Shown: piece after piece, positions 48,398 to 55,752 of the stretch
Numbering within the stretch: position 1 is the stretch's first letter
Layout: every line of letters starts with the position of its first letter
Assembly: GCA_015063225.1 (NCBI GenBank)
Contig: SUSU01000001.1
Location: 1 to 58,445 of the forward strand
Length of the DNA: 58,445 nucleotides
Origin: Thermoplasmata archaeon
GTDB taxonomy: Archaea > Thermoplasmatota > Thermoplasmata > Methanomassiliicoccales > Methanomethylophilaceae
Direction of reading: 5' to 3'
The notes under the pieces: model-generated
Seen by the model: the letters and a program-made list of their open reading frames with translations, nothing else
The model's database searches: none
What the model was told of the DNA's origin: nothing
Translations under genes and position numbers: made by a program

Positions 48398-49111
48398 TCA
48401 GAGGCCCGATTCCTCATCGGTCCTGTCGTAGATGAGGACCTCGAGGTTGCCGTTGCGGGTGCGGATGTCGTCGAGCATCTCCTTCATCCTGTCCTGGTCG
48501 GGGCTCTTGAGGATGATGTTGTACGTGAGCTTCACCATGGTCCCCATGTTGATGGTCTTCGCACGGGTCAGCCTGTACTCCCTGGTGTACTTCTCGAGGA
48601 TGATGTCGAACTCCCCTGCGAAGTTGAGGTCCTCGGGCACGGTGATGGACAGCGTCTTGTTCAGATCGGTCTCGGCGTTCTTCTTCTGTCCGAGGCCCAC
48701 GGCATCATATGCCAGACGGACGAATCCGACGATTATCACGAACAGCAGCGCGTATCCGAGATAGCCGACCCCGTTGAGGAGTCCGGCGCCCATAGCGGTG
48801 AAGATCGCACCGATCTCACGGGCGGTACCGGGGATGGAACGGAATTTGACGAGACTGAACGCTCCGGCGACGGCGATACCGGTTCCGATGTTGTCGCTGA
48901 CTGTGATGATGACTATCGTCACCACGGCGGGCATCAGCGCGAGCGTCGTGACGAAACCCGTCGAGAACGTGTTCTTGTAGCAGTAGAAGAGCGCACCGAC
49001 GAGTCCGATGACGAGTCCTCCGAACAGGACGATGAGGAATTGTTCTGTTGTGAACACTTCTATCGTCGGGTTGTTGAAGACATTGTCGAAAATGGAACTC
49101 AAACGAAACAC
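48398..49111 (-). CDS. DUF4956 membrane protein
   Basis: A 237-residue protein with four N-terminal membrane helices (residues about 25-140) and a cytoplasmic ferredoxin-like tail (about 150-237). The segment AVAGAFSLVKFRSIPGTARE, with Ser-Arg-Pro features, is the DUF4956 signature. The start is a GTG at 49111. In many gut microbes this family is coded with a CotH-kinase protein and a VTC-type polyphosphate polymerase; a CotH gene lies just across the divergent promoter here, but no VTC gene is in view. Confidence 0.87.
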   Translation of the reverse strand: MFRLSSIFDNVFNNPTIEVFTTEQFLIVLFGGLVIGLVGALFYCYKNTFSTGFVTTLALMPAVVTIVIITVSDNIGTGIAVAGAFSLVKFRSIPGTAREIGAIFTAMGAGLLNGVGYLGYALLFVIIVGFVRLAYDAVGLGQKKNAETDLNKTLSITVPEDLNFAGEFDIILEKYTREYRLTRAKTINMGTMVKLTYNIILKSPDQDRMKEMLDDIRTRNGNLEVLIYDRTDEESGL

Positions 49112-49366
49112 ATCCTCGATGGCTCTGCTATGTCGGGTGTATGTTCCTGTGTTTAAACCTTTTATCGTTGGGACCGAACGTTTTCAATCTCATACCGTAG
49201 AGAAAACCATCCTTGACACCGTCCCTTCGGATGTCCTTTTCATCAGAGGACTAACCGTCTAAAAAACGGTCGCCGCATCAATTGTCTGGCTAATTAATCG
49301 AACCCCTAACAGAAAAAACATCGGGATCGGCTCGGATCGATAGATAGCGGTTTATAATAGTTTTTA

Positions 49367-50107
49367 ATGAAACAGTCAGTGTTCCTGATTTTTGGGCTGC
49401 TATTATCTGCGGTTTCCGCATTGTTCCTATGCAGAGGGCTCGACTTGCTGCGTTCCTTCCGCAGTCCGGATTCGGGTACGGTGCTCTCCGCCGTCTATCT
49501 TTCCGCGATGATAATCGTCTCGAGCTTGACATTCATGGTCTACGATGACAGGCTCGTGGTGAGCGTCGTCGGTACGCACATGTCCTGTCTCGTATTCGCC
49601 GCTTTGGCGACGGTCCTGTCCGTGAAACTCGGAACCAGGAGCGACCGTAACCCCGTATTGTTCCTCGGTGGGGGCAGCGCCCTGTTCCTGGGCATCATCT
49701 GCTACAGGCAGTACATGCCGTTCGTCACCGGGACCGTGCTCCTGTCGGCCCTGGTCGCCTGTGCCCTGTTCTGGATCTATATGAAGCCTTCCGAGGACGA
49801 CTCCTGCGAGACCCCGTTCGAGGGGAACAGGGCGGTCTCCGCATTATGTGCCGTCATGCCCCTCATCCTCACCCCTGCAGCCGCGCATCTCATGGTGGAA
49901 GGGGGCCTCGACATCATGTCGAACCAGTATTTCCTCTCAGTCTGCTTCGCCGCCGCCATCGCGATCACCGTGATACCCTCCCTCGTCTACGGCATACGCA
50001 GGCATGCTATGCGCAGGATCATCGAGACCTGTCTGATCACTATCGTCATCTGCTGCGCCTATGTCGTCATAGGCGGGGCGCTCCTCTCCCTGGTGTTGTA
50101 CGTATGA
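49367..50107 (+). CDS. Uncharacterised multi-span membrane protein
   Basis: A 246-residue protein with about seven predicted membrane helices and no recognised domain. Short loops carry GTRSDRNP, MKPSEDDSCETPFEGNR and the basic GIRRHAMRR. It overlaps the CotH gene by ATGA and is probably its membrane partner. In the 255-nt region upstream (49112-49366) I see divergent promoters (TATA GTTTAAAC on minus near 49155; TTTATAATAG on plus near 49351) and no gene. Confidence 0.75.
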   Translation: MKQSVFLIFGLLLSAVSALFLCRGLDLLRSFRSPDSGTVLSAVYLSAMIIVSSLTFMVYDDRLVVSVVGTHMSCLVFAALATVLSVKLGTRSDRNPVLFLGGGSALFLGIICYRQYMPFVTGTVLLSALVACALFWIYMKPSEDDSCETPFEGNRAVSALCAVMPLILTPAAAHLMVEGGLDIMSNQYFLSVCFAAAIAITVIPSLVYGIRRHAMRRIIETCLITIVICCAYVVIGGALLSLVLYV

Positions 50108-51405
50108 CCGATGATGTCCTCTCCCGTATCCGTGCGGCCTCCGTCCGTCAGAAAGTGTGCGTTTTAGGGATCGTCCTCACCGTTATCGCGGCCGGGGTGG
50201 TCATACTGTATCCGGACCAATCCTATGGGGACGAATATCTCTTCCCGGAGATGCACATCGATACGATCGGCGGGAAGAAGATCGATTCCAAGGAACAGTA
50301 CGTCGACTGCACGGTGTCCGTTGAGGAGGACGGTGTCGTCACCCTCAACGATGCCACGGGCGGTATCCGGGGGCGTGGGAACTCCACCTGGGCGCAGACG
50401 TCGTGGTGGGACATGCCGAAGAAGCCCTACAAGATCAAATTCGACGTCCCCACGGAGCTGTTCGGCCACGGGGCGTACCAGAAATGGAACCTCATAGCGG
50501 ATTACGCCGACGAGAGCCTGTCCCGCAACTACATGGCCTATTCCCTGGGGGCGGCCATCGGCATAGAGGGCGTATCCTCCGTTCAGCACGTGAACCTCTT
50601 CGTCAACGGCATCTATCAGGGCGTCTATTTGCTGTGCGATCAGATAGAGCCTGGTCCGGACAGGGTGGATATCGACGATGACGCATCCTCCGCGGATTTC
50701 GGGTTCATCGTGGAGATGAACGGGCTGGCTGCGGAGGAGGGGATCTACGGGTTCGATACTTTCGACATCGGGGACCATACGTACACGATCAAATCCCCCG
50801 ACACCAGCCTCGTCTGGGGCGACGCTCAGTTCGAGTACGTCCGTTCCACCATGCAGGAGGTCAACGACGCCCTCGAATCCGGGGACTGGTCGAGGGTCGA
50901 GGCCGTCATCGACACACAATCGTTCGCAAAGACCTATGTGATAGAGGAGCTGATGCACGACATAGACATCAACTGGAGCAGCTTCTTCTTCCACAAGGAC
51001 AGGGGAGGCAAGGTCACCAGCGGCCCTATCTGGGATTACGACATCAGTTCGGGGAACATAGGGATCCTGGGGCAGAACAGCCCTGAGGAGCTGTACATCG
51101 CCCACAAGAGCGATTGGTACAGGATGTTCCTGAGCTATCCCGAGTTCAAAGATCTCGTAGGCGTGGTGGTCAGCACATATTCCGAAACCCTCAGGAACAC
51201 CATCGACGGATGCGAGGATTATCTCAGAGGTTACGCCGATGATTTCCGCAGGAACTTCGAGAGGTGGCCCACCATGGGTTCGCTCGTGGCATCCAATCCC
51301 GAGGAGTTCCTGTTCATGAGGACATGGGACGACCATCTGACCTTCGTGGTCAATTGGCTGGAGGACAGCTTGGACAACCTCATCGAGGATTATCCCGCCC
51401 CGTGA
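50104..51405 (+). CDS. CotH-kinase family protein, membrane-anchored
   Basis: A 433-residue protein: an N-terminal anchor helix (residues about 18-36) and an external CotH-like kinase domain. Landmarks are GIRGRGNSTWAQ, KKPYKIKFD, WNLIADYADESLSRNYMAY, IYQGVYLLCDQIEPGPDRV and SGPIWDYDISSGN, where the Asp residues bind Mg-ATP in CotH enzymes. CotH proteins phosphorylate surface proteins. The ATG at 50104 overlaps the upstream membrane-protein stop by 4 nt. Confidence 0.9.
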   Translation: MTDDVLSRIRAASVRQKVCVLGIVLTVIAAGVVILYPDQSYGDEYLFPEMHIDTIGGKKIDSKEQYVDCTVSVEEDGVVTLNDATGGIRGRGNSTWAQTSWWDMPKKPYKIKFDVPTELFGHGAYQKWNLIADYADESLSRNYMAYSLGAAIGIEGVSSVQHVNLFVNGIYQGVYLLCDQIEPGPDRVDIDDDASSADFGFIVEMNGLAAEEGIYGFDTFDIGDHTYTIKSPDTSLVWGDAQFEYVRSTMQEVNDALESGDWSRVEAVIDTQSFAKTYVIEELMHDIDINWSSFFFHKDRGGKVTSGPIWDYDISSGNIGILGQNSPEELYIAHKSDWYRMFLSYPEFKDLVGVVVSTYSETLRNTIDGCEDYLRGYADDFRRNFERWPTMGSLVASNPEEFLFMRTWDDHLTFVVNWLEDSLDNLIEDYPAP

Positions 51406-51458
51406 TGTTCGTGAACGGTTATATCCATGTTCGACGGTAAGACACACGGTGATTGCAC

Positions 51459-51971
51459 TTGGATTTCATAGAATTGAGCCAGGCACGTTATTCCTGCAGG
51501 AAATTCAGCGACAGGCCCGTCGAGGACGAGAAGATCGACCGCATAATGGAGGCCGTCCGTCTCGCTCCCACCGGCATAAACGCCCAATCCTTCCACGTGT
51601 GGGTAGTCAGGGACCCCGCGAGGCTCGCCGACATCCGCGAGTGCACCAGATTCCATTTCGACGCTCCCTGCGTCCTCATCTACGGATTCAAGCCCGAGGG
51701 TGCATGGACCCGCAAATACGACGGGAAGAACATCGGGGAGATCGACGTCACCATTGCGGCCACGCACGGTATGCTGGAGACCACCGAGCTCGGACTCGGC
51801 TCCTGCTGGGTGGGCTATTTCGATCCCGCCGAGGTGAAGAAACGCTTCCCTGAGACCGAGGGGTACGAGATCTCCGCGCTGTTCCCGATGGGATACCCCG
51901 CGGACGATGCACAGCCCTCGGAGAGGCACACCGTCAGGAAATCACAGGCGGAACTGGTCACCAAGCTCTGA
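51459..51971 (+). CDS. Nitroreductase-family flavoprotein
   Basis: A 170-residue nitroreductase-like protein (FMN): ELSQARYSCRKFSDRPVED, RLAPTGINAQSFHVWVV, GSCWVGYFDPAEVKKRF and ALFPMGYP. The start is taken as TTG at 51459 because GGTGAT (51448-51453), a perfect ribosome site, precedes it by five bases; TTG at 51453 is an alternative. A TATA GGTTATATCC is at about 51416-51425. It probably reduces quinones or nitro compounds with NAD(P)H. A flavoprotein gene follows after 9 nt. Confidence 0.9.
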   Translation: MDFIELSQARYSCRKFSDRPVEDEKIDRIMEAVRLAPTGINAQSFHVWVVRDPARLADIRECTRFHFDAPCVLIYGFKPEGAWTRKYDGKNIGEIDVTIAATHGMLETTELGLGSCWVGYFDPAEVKKRFPETEGYEISALFPMGYPADDAQPSERHTVRKSQAELVTKL

Positions 51972-51980
51972 GGTACTCTC

Positions 51981-52526
51981 ATGAAGTGCGTGATCGTGGA
52001 TGCTTCCGGACATCCCGGGGGACATACGGGTGCGGCATGCATTAGGATGTCAAAGGTGTTCGAGGAGGCGGGCTGGGAGGTGGATTACCTCACGGTCCCC
52101 GTGTCCGGGTCGTCGCATTGCAACGGCTGCGGTTCCTGCTCATCAACAGGGAGATGCATCATCGACGATCCCATCTCTTCCGCCATCGGCAGAATATGCG
52201 AATCGGACGTGCTCGTCCTTGCATCGCCAATACGTTTCAGCGGGCTGTCGTCGCAGATGAAGATGCTCATCGATAGGATGAATCCCCTCTGGCATGTCCG
52301 TCAGAAGGTGCCTTCCTGGGTGTGTTGGGTGCTCTGCGGCGGTTCCTCCGAACCAAAATTCACCAACGCCCGCTCGGAGCTGACCGCCCTGACGCTGGGG
52401 ATTGGCAGCGAGTGCGGGGGGTATCTCGAGGTATCCGGAACGGATTCGGACGGTGTAACCGGGACTGCGGACGCGGCAGGCGACTTCGCAGCCGACATCG
52501 TGGCGAGACTGAGTACCCGCCGATGA
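51981..52526 (+). CDS. NADPH-dependent FMN reductase / iron-sulfur flavoprotein-like
   Basis: A 181-residue flavodoxin-fold protein. FMN-binding region DASGHPGGHTGAACIRMSK; the compact Cys motif CNGCGSCSSTGRC resembles the cluster motif of archaeal iron-sulfur flavoproteins; VLASPIRFSGLSSQMKMLIDR is the second flavin loop. It likely moves electrons in O2 or peroxide defence together with the nitroreductase gene upstream. Its 3' end overlaps the tail of the convergent gene by 167 nt. Confidence 0.88.
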   Translation: MKCVIVDASGHPGGHTGAACIRMSKVFEEAGWEVDYLTVPVSGSSHCNGCGSCSSTGRCIIDDPISSAIGRICESDVLVLASPIRFSGLSSQMKMLIDRMNPLWHVRQKVPSWVCWVLCGGSSEPKFTNARSELTALTLGIGSECGGYLEVSGTDSDGVTGTADAAGDFAADIVARLSTRR

Positions 52527-53124
52527 GTTCCGCCGTTATCCCGACATGTTCAACAGGTTTCGCCGGAGAGAAGAGGATCATCCCGGGATATTCATCGGCG
52601 ATGTAGCGGATGTCGTCCTCCAGCAGAGTGCCGTCGTAATCCATCACCACTACGTTGTCGAATCCGGACGCGAACGCGGAATCAACTTCGCCGATGAGGT
52701 CCATCTTTCCGATAGGCCTGCCGTCCCTGCAGCATATCATAGGAATGCAGGAGTCCGACACGTCGGACACATCCCTCATTGATATAGAGGGGTCGAGGGT
52801 GTGAACGGGGATCACCAGTTTCCTCATGTTGCCCAGGAAGGCATCGGTGAGGTCCTCGAGGTCCCGTATGGTCTCGGCCAGCCATATGTCGCATCCCGAG
52901 ATCCTCGGCATGCTGACCACGGGGGCGTTGAATCTCCTCTCGGAGAGGCTTACGGAATCGATAAGCAGTGCCTTCTGGCGGTTCTTCCCTCCGCGTAGTT
53001 CTTCGATCGAAGATATGTGGCGGTCCGAAGACGTGTGGAAGGATGAGCCGTCGAACAACGTATCTCCCGAGTACGTCTCGTCCTTCACGGAAGTAACGAA
53101 AAGTGCCGGGATGGTATCGGACAT
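52360..53124 (-). CDS. Uncharacterised alpha/beta protein with antisense 3' tail
   Basis: The first about 195 residues look genuine: IPALFVTSVKDETYSGDTLF, a strand LLIDSVSLSERRFN, RISGCDIWLAETIRDLEDL, DNVVVMDYDGTLLEDDIRYI. The alternating strands and helices and DYDGT suggest a TIM-barrel or HisA-like protein, but no family is recognised. From about codon 200 the frame runs 167 nt antisense through the flavoprotein gene and turns Arg/Pro-rich, so the natural C terminus is probably lost. It may be a 3'-truncated gene. Confidence 0.5.
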   Translation of the reverse strand: MSDTIPALFVTSVKDETYSGDTLFDGSSFHTSSDRHISSIEELRGGKNRQKALLIDSVSLSERRFNAPVVSMPRISGCDIWLAETIRDLEDLTDAFLGNMRKLVIPVHTLDPSISMRDVSDVSDSCIPMICCRDGRPIGKMDLIGEVDSAFASGFDNVVVMDYDGTLLEDDIRYIADEYPGMILFSPAKPVEHVGITAELIGGYSVSPRCRLRSRLPRPQSRLHRPNPFRIPRDTPRTRCQSPASGRSAPSGRW

Positions 53125-53133
53125 CTGGATTCC

Positions 53134-53163
53134 TTTAAAGAAAAAGTGGGGCCGTGAGGCCCC
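53134..53163 (-). terminator. Terminator of the small membrane protein gene
   Basis: Minus-strand stem GGGGCC-TCAC-GGCCCC followed by ACTTTTTCTTT, 13 nt after the stop at 53177. Its T run overlaps the promoter area of the next minus-strand gene. Confidence 0.75.
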
Positions 53164-53176
53164 GGGTGTTTTGCGC

Positions 53177-53677
53177 TCAGAGGAGCTTGTTCTTGATGAT
53201 GGGCATCAGGCCGCCGACAGCGGTGATGATTCCACCGATGAGGGTCAGCCAGAATCCGATAGCCCACTTGAAGTCGATTCCTACAGACTCGTAGAAGTCC
53301 TTGAGGGAGTCGAACTTGACACCACCAACCTCGATGCTCTGGGTCATGAAGAGGACGCAGAGGATGACGGCCACAATCGCGAGGATCAGGGCAACGATAC
53401 CGAGGATGTTGTTGATCTGGGAGAACTTCTCGGTGTTCATGATGGTGGGGAGAATCATGAGCACGAGCGAGATGATACCGCAGACCAGTGCGATAAGGGG
53501 CGCGTAGGTGTATTTGATTTCGCTGTCATCGGAGTCGGAGTAGATGTCCCATCCGGTGACAGAATCGGTGTCGCCCCAGCCTTCAAGGGTGATCCAGTTA
53601 AGGAACACACCGACAATGAGGAAGATCGCACCGAGAAGGGCGATGATTCCGAGCAGGTTGAGCTCTTTCATTTCCAT
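53177..53677 (-). CDS. Four-helix membrane protein, function unknown
   Basis: A 166-residue protein with four predicted transmembrane helices (about 8-28, 60-80, 90-112, 138-160) and an acidic external loop between helices 1 and 2 (TDSVTGWDIYSDSDDSE). The layout resembles small tetraspan families, but I recognise no named one. It has strong promoter signals: minus-strand TATA CTTTATATG near 53747-53755, a palindrome in the leader and ribosome site GGAAGG before the ATG. Codon use is less GC-rich than neighbours. Confidence 0.8.
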   Translation of the reverse strand: MEMKELNLLGIIALLGAIFLIVGVFLNWITLEGWGDTDSVTGWDIYSDSDDSEIKYTYAPLIALVCGIISLVLMILPTIMNTEKFSQINNILGIVALILAIVAVILCVLFMTQSIEVGGVKFDSLKDFYESVGIDFKWAIGFWLTLIGGIITAVGGLMPIIKNKLL

Positions 53678-53704
53678 TTTAATTACCTTCCGATAATTGA
53701 GTGC

Positions 53705-53722
53705 AATTGCTTACAAGCAATT
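53705..53722. promoter_or_regulatory. Perfect palindrome in the leader of the membrane protein gene
   Basis: AATTGCTT-AC-AAGCAATT, 8-bp arms with a 2-bp spacer, lies just downstream of the expected transcript start (near 53725) and 28 bp before the ATG. It is either a repressor operator or, less likely given the tiny loop, an RNA stem. Confidence 0.5.
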
Positions 53723-53916
53723 ACTACCGTATCTCTTTACGTCGCATATAAAGTTATTCGTTGTTTAGTTTATATAAAAATCTCAATCTGGCTCATTGAT
53801 TACATTTTTTTCGGTCGCGGTTGAGTAATTCAATCCATCCATCCATCAATAATGTCTGATGTTGGAACCTCTGGTTTATATCGTGTTTGCGCCATTCACA
53901 TCCCGAGGAATTAGCA

Positions 53917-54294
53917 ATGGCTGTCCAGTTCTACAAATGCGAAAAATGCGGGAACGTCTACGAGAAGGTCTACGCCGCCGGCGGATGCACCCCCAAATGC
54001 TGCGGCGAGTCCACCGTCCTCCTCGAGGCCAAGACCGGAAACCCCGATGAGAACAAGCACGTCCCCTACATCGAGAAGCAGGCCGACGGCATTCTCGTGA
54101 AGGTCGGGAAAGTTGAAGCGCATCCCATGGCCGACGATCATTTCATCGTGTGGATCGGACTCTGCGCCGACGGAGTCTTCATGCGCAAGGACCTCAAGCC
54201 CGGGGACAAGCCCGAGGCGTTCTTCCCCGTCAAGGCCGACAAGGCGGTTGCTTTCGAGTACTGCAACAAGCACGGGCTCTGGAAATCACAGTGA
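53917..54294 (+). CDS. Superoxide reductase (desulfoferrodoxin, 2Fe-type)
   Basis: A 125-residue protein with both desulfoferrodoxin centres. The N-terminal Cys4 iron site is CEKCGNVYEKVYAAGG with a later CCGE. The catalytic SOR site has HVPYIEK, EAHPMADDHFIVWI and the Cys/His pair in EYCNKHGLWKS. It reduces superoxide to peroxide without making O2, a standard defence in anaerobes. The ATG at 53917 follows GAGG; the TATA GTTTATATC is at about 53875-53883. Confidence 0.96.
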   Translation: MAVQFYKCEKCGNVYEKVYAAGGCTPKCCGESTVLLEAKTGNPDENKHVPYIEKQADGILVKVGKVEAHPMADDHFIVWIGLCADGVFMRKDLKPGDKPEAFFPVKADKAVAFEYCNKHGLWKSQ

Positions 54295-54302
54295 AACATC
54301 CT

Positions 54303-54332
54303 GGGCCGGGCGACCGGCCCTCTTATATTCTT
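54303..54332 (+). terminator. Terminator of superoxide reductase
   Basis: Perfect 7-bp stem GGGCCGG/CCGGCCC with loop GCGA, followed by TCTTATATTC. The TTTTATAG right after it is the next gene's TATA box. Confidence 0.75.
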
Positions 54333-54339
54333 TTATAGG

Positions 54340-54381
54340 GGGGTTGAGATAACCCCAACCATTAGGGGATTGATTCACCCC
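54340..54381. promoter_or_regulatory. Two tandem GGGG-N9-CCCC palindromes
   Basis: GGGG-TTGAGATAA-CCCC (54340-54356) and GGGG-ATTGATTCA-CCCC (54365-54381) are both 17 bp long and 25 bp apart. The first is between the TATA box (CTTTTATAG, about 54330-54338) and the expected start; the second is in the short leader before the ATG 54395. The arrangement is that of a double operator. Confidence 0.5.
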
Positions 54382-54394
54382 GGAAGGTATCAAC

Positions 54395-55630
54395 ATGGCT
54401 GACAATTCTCCCAAAGCCGCAGCACGTCACAAGAGCATCGCCAAGGAAAAAGAGCAGGAGGTAGAGAACCTCAGGATGCGCATCTCCCAGGCCGAGGCCG
54501 GTCTCCGCAAGTACGAGGCCGACAAGAAGCAGGAGATCAAATCCATGCCCAAGGACAAACAGGCCGCCGCCAAGGACGACATGAGGAAATACATCGCCGC
54601 CGAGGAGGACAAGATCAGGGAGATGAAGGCCCAGTGCAAGACCGCCGAGGCCGATCTCAAGGCCGAGAAGAAGGCTGCCGAGGCAGCCGCCAAGGAAGCC
54701 GAGAAGGCCGAGGCCGCCGAGAAGAAGCAGAAGCAGGCAGAAGCCGCTGCCGCCGAGAAGCAGAAGCAGGCCGAGGCCAAGGAGCGCCGCGAGAAGGAGG
54801 AGGCCGAGAAGAAGGCCGCCGAGGCTGCCGCCAGGGAAGAGGCGAAGGCTAAGGAAGAGGCCGCTGCCAAGGAGAAGGCCAAGGCCGATGCCGAGGCTAA
54901 GGCGAAGGCAGAGGAAGAGGCGAAGAAGGAGGCCCCCGCCGAGAAGTCCGAGTCGAAAGAGGACAAGAAGGCCAAGCGCGAGGCCCAGAAGAAGGCCGCC
55001 GCCTCCGACAACGAGGAGAGGAAGGCCGCGAAGGAGGCCCGCAAGAACATGTCCAAGGAGGACAAGGCCGCTGCCAAGAACGAGTTCAAGGAGCACTACA
55101 GGCACCACTGCGAGGAGACAAAGAAGAAGGACAAGGAGTTCGAGGAGCAGGAGCGCGAGGACTACAAGGCCCGCCAGCAGCACGCCAAGGAGATGGACAA
55201 GGCCGACTCCGAGAAGATGAAGGCCGACTACGAGGCCATGAAGGCCGACGAGGCCAAGGCCAAGGAGGAGAAGGCCGCCAGGAAAGCCGCCGAGAAGGAG
55301 GCCAAGGCCGCCAAGAAGGCCGCCGAGAACGTGGACAAGGCCGCCGAGAAGCAGAAGCAGGCCGACGCCAAGGCGAAGGCGAAGGAGAAGAAGGCCGCTG
55401 CCAAGCAGGCCAACAAAGAATCCCACGCCGCCAGCAAGGCGAACCGCAAGGCCATCGACGAGACCAACAACTCCCGCAAGGGACAGCAGGAGTACATCGA
55501 CAGCGCCGGTAGGGAGATCGTCCCCGGCACCGAGAGGCTTACACCCAAGGACAAGCGCAGGGCCGAGAAGGCGGCGAAGAAGGCCGAGGCCAAGCCTGCC
55601 AAGGAAGCCGACTCCGAGAAGAAGGAGTGA
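54395..55630 (+). CDS. 411-residue charged coiled-coil / single-alpha-helix protein
   Basis: Almost the whole protein is Ala/Glu/Lys-rich with few breaks, e.g. AEKKAAEAAAKEAEKAEAAE and AEAKAKAEEEAKKEAPAEKS, with short Lys/Glu heptads at the N terminus (residues 10-60) that look like coiled coil. Alternating E and K four residues apart is typical of single alpha helices and TolA-like rods. No signal peptide or catalytic motif is present. A His-bearing patch FKEHYRHHCEETKKKD interrupts it. It may be a cytoplasmic spacer or nucleoid-linked protein; unassigned. Confidence 0.8.
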   Translation: MADNSPKAAARHKSIAKEKEQEVENLRMRISQAEAGLRKYEADKKQEIKSMPKDKQAAAKDDMRKYIAAEEDKIREMKAQCKTAEADLKAEKKAAEAAAKEAEKAEAAEKKQKQAEAAAAEKQKQAEAKERREKEEAEKKAAEAAAREEAKAKEEAAAKEKAKADAEAKAKAEEEAKKEAPAEKSESKEDKKAKREAQKKAAASDNEERKAAKEARKNMSKEDKAAAKNEFKEHYRHHCEETKKKDKEFEEQEREDYKARQQHAKEMDKADSEKMKADYEAMKADEAKAKEEKAARKAAEKEAKAAKKAAENVDKAAEKQKQADAKAKAKEKKAAAKQANKESHAASKANRKAIDETNNSRKGQQEYIDSAGREIVPGTERLTPKDKRRAEKAAKKAEAKPAKEADSEKKE

Positions 55631-55647
55631 TCCAGGATAATGAGCCA

Positions 55648-55696
55648 GACGGCGTGATGCCGTCGCAAACATCTTAGCGCACGCTCATGCGTGCGC
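55648..55696 (+). terminator. Two consecutive hairpins after the charged-helix gene
   Basis: GACGGC/GCCGTC (55648-55653 with 55659-55664) is followed by GCGCACG/CGTGCGC (55677-55683 with 55690-55696). The second is followed by ACACCCTTTTATATC, which also contains the TATA box of the next gene, so this is a terminator-promoter junction or an operator. Confidence 0.5.
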
Positions 55697-55752
55697 ACAC
55701 CCTTTTATATCGCTCGCTGTTGGACGGGTCATCATCTGAAGGACGTGTTCGC

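Noticed and set aside
54395..55630. Tandem DNA repeat array
   Set aside because: The repetitive look comes from Ala/Glu/Lys codons; the units vary in length and sequence and are not true tandem repeats.
54362..55672. 436-residue Leu/Gly-rich minus-strand frame
   Set aside because: It is the complement of the Ala/Lys/Glu repeats of the charged-helix gene, with no promoter or ribosome site.
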